64,000 bases of DNA from Moritella sp. (GCF_013215705.1 NZ_JABSQR010000008.1:62001-126000), one strand, 5' to 3'. Positions 7,950 through 17,805 are shown, counted from the first letter of the stretch. Program-made: numbers and translations. Notes: generated by a model not told the origin, from the letters alone.

Positions 7950-9317
7950 TTAAGCATACATAGGGACAAGAACCATAGTACCACCGATAACGGTTATTAA
8001 GCCTGCTAACACGGGGACTGAAGTCCGTTTAACCACTTCAAATGGACTAATTTTAGCCATGCCACTGGTCGCTACAATTACACCTGAGACCGGAGATATT
8101 GTGCGACCGAGATTCGATGCCTGTAGCATAGGAATAATTAAGAAAGCTGGGTTTAAGCCCATTTTACCGGCAAGGGTAGGGGCTAGTTCAACAAATGCGT
8201 AAAAAGGTGCGTTTCCTGAACCTGTCGCTATTGCTGCCGCAACAGTTAAACCTGTCAACATCAGCATTAATGCAAACCCACCAGCTCCAGCTGCTTCAGC
8301 TAGACCGATTAAATTATCAATCGCACCAATAGACATTAAGCCCTGTGCAAATACACCCGCAGCGACTAATAGCATGACTACACCTTTAAATGCATCGCCC
8401 ATTCCTTCGTAACAGGCTTCTAAATCTTCTAAGGTTGCCTTACCGTTAAATCGCTTAGTGATGAAGTCGACAATTGCGCTAATAAAGATAGAAAAAACCA
8501 CGATGGTATAGATATCCAGTTCCAACCCTTCAATTGTAGATCCATTAAATACAAATACACCTACGATGGGTAAAAATGGCAGAATTGAATAATAGCCTGG
8601 TGCGGTTACCGTTATTTCTGAGATATCTGTTTTGACCATAGGCGTATTTTCTTTTTTGTCTAAATACCGATTCCAGAAAAATGCCGCGGCAGCCATAACA
8701 ATGATGGCACTGATTGATACTGGTAGTACTGTCTCAACAGCGAATACATGCAGTGGTAATCCAGCTTTTTCGGCTGCGACAACCACATCACCAGACGTTG
8801 GGGACAAAATGATTGCAGCAGGTGATGCACAAACTGCGACGGCCGCTGGTCGAGATATACCTATTGCCGTCATCATTGGGAATAAGGTCGCCATGAGTAG
8901 TACACCAAGACCTGTCGCAGAGCTTACCGCTAGTGACATTAAGCAAGCAACAATATAGGCCGCAACAAGTAGGGTATAAGGTGATTTGATAAATGACAGT
9001 GGTTTTGAAAATTGTTTCACAACCACATTGTTGGCATCAATTTTAGTCATGTAAGCTGCAAAACCACATAGCAACATAATTTGCATGCCTAAGCCGCCAC
9101 CACGATGTTGCAACATGTACTTAACAAACTCTAATGAATCGGTGAGTATATTACCGGTTGTTTGTATGTGCCCAGGTAGTATTTGTTTGCCAAGAATACC
9201 GGTGGCGATAAGTAGTGTTATACCTGCGGTTAACAATACGCCAGCTGCTTTGTATTCTTTTACAATGAAATAGCCCACTGCGATAGTCACAGCCAGACCA
9301 ATAAATAATTCCAACAT
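7950..9317 (-). CDS. dcuC: C4-dicarboxylate transporter, DcuC family
   Basis: A 455-residue inner-membrane carrier with 12 or so hydrophobic segments. It fits the DcuC family, which exports succinate in exchange for fumarate or other C4-dicarboxylates during anaerobic growth. The N-terminus (MLELFIGLAVTIAVGYFIVK) and the conserved glycine-rich ATGSGNAPFYAF and ASNLGRTISPVSG segments fit the family. ATG 9317 is preceded by AAAGGTG. A decayed copy of its first 65 codons, with the same ribosome binding site, lies upstream at 9557-9757. Anaerobic control is expected from the family, but I see only a TTGAT half-site in the leader. Confidence 0.87.
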   Translation of the reverse strand: MLELFIGLAVTIAVGYFIVKEYKAAGVLLTAGITLLIATGILGKQILPGHIQTTGNILTDSLEFVKYMLQHRGGGLGMQIMLLCGFAAYMTKIDANNVVVKQFSKPLSFIKSPYTLLVAAYIVACLMSLAVSSATGLGVLLMATLFPMMTAIGISRPAAVAVCASPAAIILSPTSGDVVVAAEKAGLPLHVFAVETVLPVSISAIIVMAAAAFFWNRYLDKKENTPMVKTDISEITVTAPGYYSILPFLPIVGVFVFNGSTIEGLELDIYTIVVFSIFISAIVDFITKRFNGKATLEDLEACYEGMGDAFKGVVMLLVAAGVFAQGLMSIGAIDNLIGLAEAAGAGGFALMLMLTGLTVAAAIATGSGNAPFYAFVELAPTLAGKMGLNPAFLIIPMLQASNLGRTISPVSGVIVATSGMAKISPFEVVKRTSVPVLAGLITVIGGTMVLVPMYA

Positions 9318-9527
9318 GAAAACACCTTTTTTTTATTGTATTAAAGTGAGTAATAAAATAATTTGATATTTAAAATAGTCTTTAGATATCACAACCGACA
9401 AGGTACCTAAAAAGGGATGATAAAACGATTGTTAACAACAAAATTAATGATCTAAAACAGGATTTTTATTGTCACGTTAACAGGGAGGGGCTTGCAGTGA
9501 TTGTTTTATGTGTAATTGGGAGACATC

Positions 9528-9543
9528 TCACGTTGGAACGTGA
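9528..9543. promoter_or_regulatory. 16-bp palindrome upstream of dcuC
   Basis: TCACGTT-GG-AACGTGA is a perfect 7-bp dyad with a 2-bp centre, in the spacer between dcuC and the dcuC relic. It could be a regulator operator; no family can be assigned. The rest of 9318-9556 is AT-rich with no gene. Confidence 0.35.
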
Positions 9544-9556
9544 CTCCGGTTGTTGA

Positions 9557-9757
9557 TTATACAAACTTTACTACAAAATCTGTAACTGTATTTCCTGTAC
9601 TTGTTATGCTTGATGTCAGAACTTGTTTACCCAGTAATCCTATTATGCTTAGCAGCGAAATATCTGTTGTGAGCAATACTTCCGCTGCTTTGTATTCTTG
9701 TATAATAAAATCGTCCACTGGGATCGTTACAGCTAGATCAATAAATAATGCCAACAT
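9557..9757 (-). pseudogene. Duplicated, degraded 5' end of dcuC
   Basis: From ATG 9757 the minus strand encodes MLALFIDLAVTIPVDDFIIQ, then EYKAAEVLLTTDISLL, and so on for about 65 residues. It aligns without gaps to the N-terminus of the intact DcuC (MLELFIGLAVTIAVGYFIVK, EYKAAGVLLTAGITLL). The AAAGGTGTTTTC leader is also shared. Homology stops near the TAG at 9557, and charged substitutions (D, E, S) fall in what should be a membrane helix, so the peptide is unlikely to function. An in-frame upstream extension to 9847 has no homology. Confidence 0.85.
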
Positions 9758-9876
9758 GAAAACACCTTTTTTGATAAGGGCGTTAATGGAATGTTGTGGT
9801 CGTGATGTTCCTGTGGGGTTTGAATGTGAAATTTTCGTGTATGTCAATATTTAACTTTATTCGATGGTTAGTTTTG

Positions 9877-9898
9877 CACTATCTAATTATAGATAGTG
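9877..9898. other. AT-rich hairpin in the leader region of the chemoreceptor gene
   Basis: CACTATCT and AGATAGTG form a perfect 8-bp stem with a 6-nt loop. The 358-bp stretch 9758-10115 holds this and no recognisable gene. It could be an operator or an RNA hairpin; there is no T-run. Confidence 0.4.
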
Positions 9899-10115
9899 TA
9901 AATTGGATTGGTTTATGAGGTGATTGCTGATAATTTGAACTCGAATCGAGCGTTGCGTGACCGGTTTATGTGGGATGTAAGCAATGTAAATATTACTGTT
10001 GTTAACCGCGTATCGAGATGATAGCTTGCACGGCTTTTCGACATATAATTTTGCTGGCAGTCCTATGTATAGGATATTGCTGGTTATAGAAATGTATATT
10101 TAAGGTAATTCACTT

Positions 10116-11744
10116 ATGTTTGCTAAAAACCTTTCGATAGGCAAGAAAATTGCTCTTGCTTTTACGATTATTGCGATGATCAATTTGGCGCTAGGCCTAC
10201 TCCTTATTACGGAGCTAGGAAAGATCAAGGGTGAACTGCTGAACTACACCGATGATACTTTACCTGCGGTATTTGAAGTGGATGAAATACGCGATAAAAT
10301 GTCTCTTTTACGTCGTAGCCAGTTTGCTATTATTCCTCTTCAAGATAAAATCAAGATAGAACAGTTTATCCAGCGTAATAAACAGCTTCGTAAAAAAATT
10401 AAAGTGGGTTTGGCTGCTTATGGTAAAACCGTGTGGCCGGGTGAAGAAACTCGAACATTCAATCGGTTGATGAATAATTGGAACCAGTATCTTTTACGTA
10501 TGGACCAATTTAACAATAAAATGCTTGCGATGGATAATGCTGCCGCATATCCAATATTGGCACAGTCTCTTACTCAATTTGAAAGTCTTGAATCAGATAT
10601 TAATAAGCTTATCGAGATCTTAAAAGAGGCATTAGATCAGAATCGTGATTCAATTTTGAATTCGGTTATGAGTTTAAACACTACCTCTATTATCGGCAAT
10701 ATTACGATTTTAGTGCTTATGGTGGGGATGACCATGATGTTGACTCGACTTATTTGTGGTCCTCTTAAATTAGTCGTTGAGCAAGCCAACGCAATTGCAA
10801 ATGGCAATTTAGCACAAAAACTAGATCGAGACTGTATTGGTAATGATGAATTAGGCACTTTGGCCGATGCATCACTTAAAATGCAAAGTAATCTACGTCA
10901 GCTGATTCATGAGATTATTTCTGCAGTGACTAAACTGAGTAATGCGGTTGGAGATATGAGCCTTGTTTCCAATTCATCTGCGGATGGAATGAAAGATCAG
11001 CAATGTCAAATCACTCAAGTTGCAACAGCAATGACAGAAATGAAAGCGGCTGTGGCTGAGGTGGCAAATAATACTGAGCAATCTGCTTCTCAGGCATCTA
11101 GCGCGAATGACAAATCAAAAGCAGGTGCGCGTAACAATGAAGACATGGTTAATTCCATTCAAGAAGTTGCTAACCTAGTTGGCTTAGCGGGTGATTCTGT
11201 TTCTGAGTTAGAACTGCAGTCTAGACAAATTAATGTTGTCGTCGACGTTATCCGTGATATAGCAGAACAGACTAATTTATTAGCGTTGAATGCTGCGATT
11301 GAAGCTGCACGAGCCGGTGAATCAGGTCGAGGTTTTGCAGTGGTTGCTGATGAAGTGCGAACTCTTGCAGGACGCACACAAGCTTCAACCGGAGAGATCA
11401 CTGTCATTATTGAAAAACTACAACTAATGTCTAAAGAGGCCAGTGATGCGACGGCTCGTTCTCGTGCCAGTATCGAAACATGTGTAGAGCAAGGTATTAA
11501 TTCGCAACAGTTTATGTTGTCAATCGAAGAATCCATTGCACATATAGCTGATATGGGTGCGCAAATTGCGAGTGCATGTAGTGAACAAGACTGTGTTGCT
11601 GATGAGCTAAGTAGAAACGTAGAAAATATTCATGTTTCTTCTCAGGATGCAGCTAATGGCGCAGAGAAAATGGCAGAGTCATGCCGCGAACTCAGTCAAT
11701 TATCTTTAACATTGCAAAATGCAATGGGCCGTTTCAAACTTTAG
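10116..11744 (+). CDS. Methyl-accepting chemotaxis protein
   Basis: A 542-residue transmembrane chemoreceptor. TM1 is about residues 9-31. A periplasmic four-helix-bundle sensor (about 32-190) is followed by TM2 (about 191-212) and a HAMP domain (about 213-265). The cytoplasmic coiled-coil signalling domain has the hallmark hairpin tip around 377-420 ([20 protein letters not shown], then [13 protein letters not shown]) that docks CheA/CheW. No C-terminal pentapeptide for CheR is visible. The ligand is unknown. It is monocistronic, with a terminator 10 bp after the stop codon. Confidence 0.92.
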   Translation: MFAKNLSIGKKIALAFTIIAMINLALGLLLITELGKIKGELLNYTDDTLPAVFEVDEIRDKMSLLRRSQFAIIPLQDKIKIEQFIQRNKQLRKKIKVGLAAYGKTVWPGEETRTFNRLMNNWNQYLLRMDQFNNKMLAMDNAAAYPILAQSLTQFESLESDINKLIEILKEALDQNRDSILNSVMSLNTTSIIGNITILVLMVGMTMMLTRLICGPLKLVVEQANAIANGNLAQKLDRDCIGNDELGTLADASLKMQSNLRQLIHEIISAVTKLSNAVGDMSLVSNSSADGMKDQQCQITQVATAMTEMKAAVAEVANNTEQSASQASSANDKSKAGARNNEDMVNSIQEVANLVGLAGDSVSELELQSRQINVVVDVIRDIAEQTNLLALNAAIEAARAGESGRGFAVVADEVRTLAGRTQASTGEITVIIEKLQLMSKEASDATARSRASIETCVEQGINSQQFMLSIEESIAHIADMGAQIASACSEQDCVADELSRNVENIHVSSQDAANGAEKMAESCRELSQLSLTLQNAMGRFKL

Positions 11745-11754
11745 TTAATTTTAT

Positions 11755-11777
11755 GCCCTCGTTTCTGAGGGCTTTAT
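11755..11777 (+). terminator. Rho-independent terminator after the chemoreceptor gene
   Basis: GCCCTC, a 6-nt loop, and GAGGGC followed by TTTATTTA. It separates the chemoreceptor from the racemase gene. Confidence 0.85.
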
Positions 11778-11793
11778 TTATGTAGGATTTCTC

Positions 11794-13020
11794 GTGACCT
11801 TTAAACAAAAATTATTATCTTTATCAATCGCTTCTCTTTTGCTTCCGTCATTTTTAACTAGCTCAGCCCCATTATTATTAGATAATCCGATTCCGTCTCG
11901 ACAAGAGATCCAGCAATCCAATGCTTGGTTAGAGATAAATTTAGGCCAGTTCGAACAAAACATTCAACAGTTTAAAAAACACATTAAGCCCGGTACTAAG
12001 ATCTGTGCGGTTATGAAGGCAGATGCGTATGGAAATGGGATCCGTGGTCTGATGCCTACGGTAATCGCTCAGGGGATACCCTGTATTGCCATTGCGAGTA
12101 ATGCAGAAGCTCGATTGGTGCGAGTAAGTGGCTTTGATGGTCAGCTTATGCGTGTTCGTTCTGCGAGTATAGATGAAATTAAACAGAGCTTAGAACTGAA
12201 TATCGAAGAGTTAATTGGGAGCGAGAGTCAAGTAGAACAATTGGCAGCACTTTATCAGAAAACAGGTAAATCCATTAAGGTTCATATCGCATTAAATGAT
12301 GGTGGCATGGGAAGAAACGGTATTGATATGTCATCTGAGTCTGGCAAGCAGGAGGCTGTTACTATCGCTACATCAAAAGGTATTGAAGTAGTTGGGATCA
12401 TGACTCATTTTCCTAATTACAATGCAGAATATATCCGTAATAAATTGGTTGAATTTAAACAAAATAGTACTTGGTTAATGAAGCATGCATCACTAAATCG
12501 AGATGATATTATTTTGCATGTTGCAAACTCTTATACGGCGATTAATGTGAAAGAAGCACAGCTTGATATGGTTAGACCGGGCGGCGTTTTTTATGGTGAT
12601 TTACCAACTAACCCTGAATACCCTTCAATTGTGTCGTTTAAAACACGTATTGCGTCAATTCATCACCTGCCTGAAGGCCAAACTGTTGGTTATGACAGTA
12701 CTTATACCGTTAAACGTGCAAGTATCCTGGCAAACCTACCTGTGGGTTACTCTGATGGTTATCCTCGTAAGATGGGTAATACAAGTGAAGTGATTATTAA
12801 TGGTCAACGAGCAAAAGTTATTGGCATGACATCAATGAATACAACTATGGTCGATATTACTGATATTAAAGGCGTTTCTCCTGGGCAAGAGGTAACGCTT
12901 TTTGGTGCTGAAAACAAAGAACGAATTACGATTTCTGAAATGGAAAAAAATGCAGACCTTATCTTCCCAGAACTTTATACCTTATGGGGCTCGGCTAATC
13001 CACGATTTTACGTTAAATAA
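11794..13020 (+). CDS. bsr: Periplasmic broad-specificity amino-acid racemase (Bsr/BsrV type)
   Basis: A 408-residue fold-type III PLP racemase with an N-terminal signal peptide (about residues 1-24), so it acts in the periplasm, unlike cytoplasmic Alr. The PLP lysine is K75 in [11 protein letters not shown], and a second catalytic tyrosine lies in VGYDSTY. Residues that mark broad-spectrum racemases are present: R120 and R122 (LMRVR), N168, R174 and N175 ([11 protein letters not shown]). These sit one position from those I recall for Vibrio BsrV. Such enzymes make non-canonical D-amino acids such as D-Met and D-Arg that are released or swapped into peptidoglycan. The start is GTG 11794; the upstream terminator makes it an independent unit. 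Confidence 0.88.
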   Translation: MTFKQKLLSLSIASLLLPSFLTSSAPLLLDNPIPSRQEIQQSNAWLEINLGQFEQNIQQFKKHIKPGTKICAVMKADAYGNGIRGLMPTVIAQGIPCIAIASNAEARLVRVSGFDGQLMRVRSASIDEIKQSLELNIEELIGSESQVEQLAALYQKTGKSIKVHIALNDGGMGRNGIDMSSESGKQEAVTIATSKGIEVVGIMTHFPNYNAEYIRNKLVEFKQNSTWLMKHASLNRDDIILHVANSYTAINVKEAQLDMVRPGGVFYGDLPTNPEYPSIVSFKTRIASIHHLPEGQTVGYDSTYTVKRASILANLPVGYSDGYPRKMGNTSEVIINGQRAKVIGMTSMNTTMVDITDIKGVSPGQEVTLFGAENKERITISEMEKNADLIFPELYTLWGSANPRFYVK

Positions 13021-13260
13021 AAATACTGAAAAGTCAAAGTCGTTGACTAATACATAGCAATATTCTGTATTGTGGCTAAATGAAACAGGCCACGATGCAG
13101 TCTTAGCTGTGAGTTGGGATGACTATAATTACAGCGAGGTAGCCAAGTTTTTTTACTTTTAGTTATAATATAGCTTGAGGTAGATCAACTCGTTGATTTT
13201 ACACATCACATCGCTTCAGTTAAAATTAGGCATTAATCAAATAGGCTATATGGAATAAAC

Positions 13261-13794
13261 ATGACTAAAGCTAAAATCGGTATTGTGACAGTAAGTGATA
13301 GAGCCAGTGCTGGCATATACGAAGATCTTTCTGGTAAAGCCATTATCGCTGTATTAAACGAGTACCTGACTTCTGAGTGGGAAGCTGTTTATGAAGTTAT
13401 TCCTGATGAGCAAGACGTGATTGAAGCAACATTAATCAAAATGGCAGATGAGCAAAACTGTAGTTTGATCGTAACAACAGGTGGCACAGGCCCTGCTAAG
13501 CGTGACGTAACGCCAGAAGCGACAGAAGCGGTTTGTGATCGTATGATGCCTGGATTTGGCGAGTTAATGCGTGCTGAATCGTTAAAATTTGTTCCAACTG
13601 CAATTCTTTCTCGTCAAACGGCTGGGCTACGTGCAGACACATTAATTGTGAATTTACCGGGTAAACCGAAATCAATCCGCGAATGTTTAGATGCGGTATT
13701 CCCAGCTATCCCTTATTGCATTGATTTGATGGATGGTCCTTTCCTTGAATGCGATGAGTCGGTAATTAAACCGTTCAGACCAAAAGCGAAATAA
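13261..13794 (+). CDS. mog: Molybdopterin adenylyltransferase
   Basis: A 177-residue MoaB/Mog-fold protein that adenylates molybdopterin before molybdenum insertion. The family signature TTGGTGPAKRDVTPEAT is clear; the acidic residue in SDRASAG near the N-terminus and GLRADTLIVNLPGKPKSI also fit. The RDVTPEAT form and the C-terminal tail indicate Mog rather than MoaB. It is monocistronic. The 240 bp upstream (13021-13260) holds a small GTGGC/GCCAC dyad and no recognisable Moco riboswitch. Confidence 0.9.
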   Translation: MTKAKIGIVTVSDRASAGIYEDLSGKAIIAVLNEYLTSEWEAVYEVIPDEQDVIEATLIKMADEQNCSLIVTTGGTGPAKRDVTPEATEAVCDRMMPGFGELMRAESLKFVPTAILSRQTAGLRADTLIVNLPGKPKSIRECLDAVFPAIPYCIDLMDGPFLECDESVIKPFRPKAK

Positions 13795-13850
13795 TAGACC
13801 ATTTGTTTATTCTCCCAATGAAAGCCCATATTTAGCGGCCGCTAAGCTAT

Positions 13851-13900
13851 AAGCTAATCTACTGTAATACTTTTTAAGTATAAAGGGTTTAGCTTTTTTT
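13851..13900 (+). terminator. Branched terminator after mog
   Basis: AAGCTAA (13851-13857) pairs with TTAGCTT (13889-13895), enclosing a smaller ATACTT/AAGTAT hairpin, and is followed by a long T-run. Confidence 0.7.
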
Positions 13901-13922
13901 GCATTTTGAGCTAATTTAGTAG

Positions 13923-13935
13923 TGATACCAATCAT
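13923..13935. repeat. 13-bp repeat TGATACCAATCAT, copy 1
   Basis: The same 13 bases recur at 20280-20292, both times in an intergenic region. It may be the edge of a decayed dispersed repeat; no flanking homology beyond the motif is obvious. Confidence 0.35.
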
Positions 13936-13978
13936 AATAAACACATGATTATTCTCTGGCTAAATATAGGATCAACTT

Positions 13979-14287
13979 ATGGCTACAACTCCATCCACTC
14001 AATATCTGAAGATAAAGCAAAGACACCCTGAATTGATCAATGCCGTCGAATCACTTGGTAAAGCAGCAAAGCAGGCAGGACCAATCGATGAAAAAACCGC
14101 ACAGTTAATCCAATTAGCTGCTGCCGCCGCTATTCGTTCAGAAGGGGCTGTTCATAGTCATACTAAAAGAGCGCTTGAAGCAGGTGCAAGCATTGATGAA
14201 ATTCGCCATGCATTACTGCTGCTCACCAGCACATTGGGTTTTCCCTGCGTTATGGCTGCAATGAGTTGGGCAGATGAAAAGTTATAG
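13979..14287 (+). CDS. Carboxymuconolactone decarboxylase (CMD/AhpD-fold) family protein
   Basis: A 102-residue all-helical protein of the CMD fold. The typical segments are KTAQLIQLAAAAAIRSEGAV, then HSHTKRALEAGAS and EIRHALLLLTSTLGFP. The CxxC pair of AhpD-type thiol peroxidase partners is absent: the usual cysteine positions read EGAVHSH. A redox role is therefore unlikely, and the protein is nearer to the small CMD-like proteins of unknown substrate. It converges on a hypothetical gene with a 7-bp gap. Confidence 0.82.
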   Translation: MATTPSTQYLKIKQRHPELINAVESLGKAAKQAGPIDEKTAQLIQLAAAAAIRSEGAVHSHTKRALEAGASIDEIRHALLLLTSTLGFPCVMAAMSWADEKL

Positions 14288-14294
14288 TCTTAAC

Positions 14295-14576
14295 CTATAG
14301 ATTACGCATTACCTTGTGAATAACATTATCTACATCAATTTTAATATGTTGTGATGCGTCTTGGGCATAGACATCAATATTTTTGTATAGCTCACCAATC
14401 ATAGTGATGCCGCTGCATTGAATCGTGAGGATTATATTGGCGGTGATGATATCTATCACAGCTTGTTCATCAGAGTTAGATTCAAGTGCATCGACTTCTT
14501 GCTGCCAATTTGATTGACCTTTTATTTTAGCTAATGTACTTTCTGAACTGGTTAATAACGCGCCGCTAATCCTCAT
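14295..14576 (-). CDS. Hypothetical protein, 93 aa
   Basis: Not recognised. A soluble, acidic 93-residue protein with no signal peptide or membrane segment. The middle (AVIDIITANIILTIQCSGITMIG) is hydrophobic and probably a buried beta/alpha core. The start at ATG 14576 has AGAGGA about 10 nt upstream. It lies 45 bp downstream of the deacylase gene on the same strand and may be co-transcribed with it. Confidence 0.5.
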   Translation of the reverse strand: MRISGALLTSSESTLAKIKGQSNWQQEVDALESNSDEQAVIDIITANIILTIQCSGITMIGELYKNIDVYAQDASQHIKIDVDNVIHKVMRNL

Positions 14577-14621
14577 AACTTAGAGATCCTCTGGTGGTGA
14601 ATAGGAATATTTAACGTGTTT

Positions 14622-15140
14622 TTAATGCCTTAATTTACCTTGTCTCGCATGTTCATGATGATAACCACTGCCTGCTTTGTTAAAGCCACAACTAATTATT
14701 ATTGGTTGTACTAGGTCAACTAAATCTGACGTTTTCATCTTAATCGTTTCAGCGTGGTCACCTGCATTAAAACTGAGCTCATCTTGCTGTATTAACGTGT
14801 CTGAAATATAAACGGGCATGTTAAACAAATGACCGAAAGGCGGCATAGCACCGATTTCACAGTCGGGAAACATACTACTGAACTGGTGTTCATATGCTAA
14901 GTTGACGTAACTAGCACCAATAGAAAAAGCAATATTGTCAAAATCGATGGTGTAAGGGGCGGGCATAACAACCATCACTAGTCTTGTATCTGCGGTAATA
15001 ATGACAGTTTTGGCAAAAGACATGCCACTGGTTTTACTTAATTCAGCAACATGTTGCGCTGTATAACCGGGCGGGTGATGATCACTTTGGTAGTTTATAT
15101 AAGCTTGATCTAAATAATGGGTTATTTTTCGCATGAGCAT
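14622..15140 (-). CDS. YbaK/ProX-type aminoacyl-tRNA deacylase-like protein
   Basis: About 172 residues with the YbaK/EbsC fold used by trans-editing aminoacyl-tRNA deacylases (YbaK, ProXp, the INS domain of ProRS). The family pattern is AKTVIITADTRLVMVVMPAP with the conserved lysine, then the glycine-rich C-terminal block GAMPPFGHLFNMPVYISDTL. I set the start at ATG 15140, six nucleotides after GGGAGG. Which mischarged tRNA it would edit cannot be judged from sequence alone. Confidence 0.82.
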   Translation of the reverse strand: MLMRKITHYLDQAYINYQSDHHPPGYTAQHVAELSKTSGMSFAKTVIITADTRLVMVVMPAPYTIDFDNIAFSIGASYVNLAYEHQFSSMFPDCEIGAMPPFGHLFNMPVYISDTLIQQDELSFNAGDHAETIKMKTSDLVDLVQPIIISCGFNKAGSGYHHEHARQGKLRH

Positions 15141-15283
15141 AATCAACCTCCCTTGCGGTTAATGCGCTAATACATGTTTCAAGAATGTTTCGGAGCTTTA
15201 ATTATAGTTGTTAATTGCTTTAATGATGGATTATGGGACAAGCTCAGTAAAAGAAATGATGAAATGTTGATCGATGGGGGGAA

Positions 15284-15320
15284 TAGAAAAAGGGTAAAAT
15301 GCATAAACATTTTACCCTTT
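15284..15320 (-). terminator. Strong terminator after the YgiQ-family gene
   Basis: A perfect 13-bp stem (AAAGGGTAAAATG at 15289-15301 with CATTTTACCCTTT at 15308-15320) continues on the minus strand into TTTTTC. It lies 47 bp beyond the YgiQ stop codon. Confidence 0.85.
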
Positions 15321-15366
15321 AGTATTTAGCTATCTATTTAAGTTAGGCAATAAAGCGCACTAATGC

Positions 15367-17805
15367 TTAACGTTTGTTACTGCGCTTAGCTTGCTGGCCT
15401 TGACCACCTTTATTAGCTGACTTATTCGCACTAGCTGGACGGTTACCCGCTGGTTTCTTAAATCCGCCACCCTTGGTACTGCCGTTCGCATTCTTGCTAC
15501 CGTTGGTGCTGCTATTGCCACCTACAGTTGGCTTTTTACGGTTCGGCTTGTTACTACCTTTGTTACTGCTTTCGTTAATACCAACACCTTCTTGTGGCGC
15601 TAGACCGGTGTGTTTAGTTAACGCTTTAGTGAACTGCTTAGTACCTGGTTCTGCACGTTGTTGCTTAACACCTTTATTACTGGTACTCGGCTTGCTCTTA
15701 CTGTTCGCGCCACCTTTACCTAAGTGTGGTTTCGCCTTCGCTTGTATTGCTAGTTTTTCAGCTAAGCTTTCTGGTGGTACCAAATGTTTTGGTCCGCGAC
15801 CAATCAGATGACGGTTACCTGTTTTAAGCAGGTATTCGCGAATGATTGGCCAGTTAGCTGGATCGTGGTAACGTAACAGCGCTTTGTGCAGACGACGTTG
15901 ACGTGCACCTTTTGGTACCACGACTTTTTCATCTGTTTCACGTACTTTATGTAATGAGTTAAGCTCTGTGTGATACACAGCCGTTGCATTTGCAAGTGGT
16001 GAAGGGTAGAAGTTTTGTACTTGATCAAGTTTGAACTTATACTGTTTTAACCATAAGGCTAACGTCAGCATGTCCTTATCGTTGGTACCTGGATGCGCCG
16101 AGATGAAGTAAGGAATAAGGTATTGTTTCTTGCCCGCTTCCGCAGAGAAACGATCAAACATTTCTTTAAACTTATCATATGTGCCCATACCAGGCTTCAT
16201 CATGATATCAAGCGGTGACTTTTCGGTATGCTCAGGGGCAATCTTCAAGTAACCACCGACATGATGCTGTACTAATTCTTTTACATAACGTGGATCTTCA
16301 ATCGCTAAGTCATAACGTACACCCGATGCAATCAAGATCTTCTTAATGCCCGGAACTTTTCGTGCGCGACGATACAAGTCAATTGTTGGAGTATGGTCTG
16401 TGTCCATGTGCTTACAAATGGTCGGGAAGATACAAGACAGGCGGCGACACGTCGCTTCTGCTTTTTCACTCATACAACCTAATTTGTACATGTTTGCTGT
16501 TGGTCCACCAAGATCGGAGATAACACCGGTAAAACCAGGTACTTTATCGCGAATGGCTTCCATTTCTTTTACGATAGAATCTTCTGAACGACTTTGAATT
16601 ACGCGACCTTCATGTTCGGTAATCGAGCAGAAAGAGCAACCACCAAAACAACCGCGCATAATATTAATCGATGTTTTGATCATATCGTATGCAGGGATCT
16701 TTTCATCACCATAACTCGGGTGTGGAACACGTGCATATTCTAAATCAAATACGCCGTCCATTTCACCTTCTGCAAGCGGAGCCGCTGGTGGATTTAACCA
16801 TACTTCACGTGCGCCATGTTTTTGGATCAAAGCACGCGATGAAATAGGATTCGTTTCCAGATGGAATACACGTGATGTATGCGCATATAACATTTTATCT
16901 TTTTTCACAGTTTCCATGTCTGGAAGGCGAATATAGGTTTCGTGCCAAGGCATTTGCTTAGGCGCTTGCATCACGATAGGTTTCGCTACATCGGCATCGG
17001 AATTATCAATGACGTCTTCATTATCTTGTTTAGAACAAGTTTCATCAATTTCTGTGTACGGACTGATAATCGGTTCGATTTTACCCGGAGTATCTAATGT
17101 ACGAGAATCAATACCTTTCCAAGTCGGTAGTGGTTCTTTTAGCATGACAGCCGTACCACGAACATCTTTAATATCTTTAATTGATTCGCCACTGGCAAGA
17201 CGGTGTGCAACTTGGATAAGTGGTCGTTCTGCATTACCGTAAATCAGCATATCAGCTTTTGAATCCGGTAATACGGAACCTCGAACTTTGTCTGACCAAT
17301 AATCATAGTGGGCAATACGACGTAGACTTGCTTCGATACCACCAATCACAACGGGTACTTCTTTATATGCTTGTTTACAACGTTGGGTATATACTAATAC
17401 GGCACGATCTGGACGTTTACCACCGATATCACCTGCAGTATAAGCATCATCATGACGTAACTTAAGATCGGAAGTATAGCGGTTGATCATTGAATCCATG
17501 TTGCCCGATGTGACACCGAAGAACAGGTTTGGACGACCTAACTGTTTAAACGCTTCTGCATCCTCCCAATCTGGTTGTGAGATAATACCCACACGAAAAC
17601 CTTGTGCTTCTAAGGTTCTGCCAATTATAGCCATACCAAAACTTGGGTGATCGACATATGCGTCACCTGTAACAACAATAACGTCACAGCTATCCCAGCC
17701 GAGTTGGTCCATTTCTGCACGTGTCATGGGCAAAAATGGTGCGGGTTTTGTCACCCGATTCTGATATTTTGGGTATGAAAAAAGATCTTTGGCAGTTTGT
17801 TGCAT
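15367..17805 (-). CDS. ygiQ: YgiQ-family radical SAM protein
   Basis: An 812-residue member of the YgiQ (UPF0313) group: an N-terminal cobalamin-binding-like domain, then a radical SAM core whose cluster-binding cysteines are in CFGGCSFC near residues 380-390. A family-specific C-terminal region and a tail of roughly 120 residues follow. The tail is almost wholly K, S, N, G and P (after about 690), ending QAKRSNKR, and is probably disordered and RNA- or membrane-binding. The start is ATG 17805 with AAGAGT upstream; an in-frame TTG at 17838 would add 11 residues. The reaction of this family is not established. It is monocistronic, with a strong terminator. Confidence 0.9.
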   Translation of the reverse strand: MQQTAKDLFSYPKYQNRVTKPAPFLPMTRAEMDQLGWDSCDVIVVTGDAYVDHPSFGMAIIGRTLEAQGFRVGIISQPDWEDAEAFKQLGRPNLFFGVTSGNMDSMINRYTSDLKLRHDDAYTAGDIGGKRPDRAVLVYTQRCKQAYKEVPVVIGGIEASLRRIAHYDYWSDKVRGSVLPDSKADMLIYGNAERPLIQVAHRLASGESIKDIKDVRGTAVMLKEPLPTWKGIDSRTLDTPGKIEPIISPYTEIDETCSKQDNEDVIDNSDADVAKPIVMQAPKQMPWHETYIRLPDMETVKKDKMLYAHTSRVFHLETNPISSRALIQKHGAREVWLNPPAAPLAEGEMDGVFDLEYARVPHPSYGDEKIPAYDMIKTSINIMRGCFGGCSFCSITEHEGRVIQSRSEDSIVKEMEAIRDKVPGFTGVISDLGGPTANMYKLGCMSEKAEATCRRLSCIFPTICKHMDTDHTPTIDLYRRARKVPGIKKILIASGVRYDLAIEDPRYVKELVQHHVGGYLKIAPEHTEKSPLDIMMKPGMGTYDKFKEMFDRFSAEAGKKQYLIPYFISAHPGTNDKDMLTLALWLKQYKFKLDQVQNFYPSPLANATAVYHTELNSLHKVRETDEKVVVPKGARQRRLHKALLRYHDPANWPIIREYLLKTGNRHLIGRGPKHLVPPESLAEKLAIQAKAKPHLGKGGANSKSKPSTSNKGVKQQRAEPGTKQFTKALTKHTGLAPQEGVGINESSNKGSNKPNRKKPTVGGNSSTNGSKNANGSTKGGGFKKPAGNRPASANKSANKGGQGQQAKRSNKR

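Noticed and set aside
9758-9847. N-terminal 30-residue extension of the small frame over the dcuC relic
   Set aside because: Homology to DcuC begins exactly at the internal ATG 9757, where the shared ribosome binding site lies; the extension is incidental.
13021-13260. Possible molybdenum-cofactor riboswitch before mog
   Set aside because: Only one short GTGGC/GCCAC dyad; none of the multi-helix Moco motif is recognisable.
15473-15811. 112-codon open frame on the plus strand, rich in Leu/Pro
   Set aside because: It lies opposite the low-complexity tail of the YgiQ gene, whose codon pattern creates the antisense frame; no start signal or homology.
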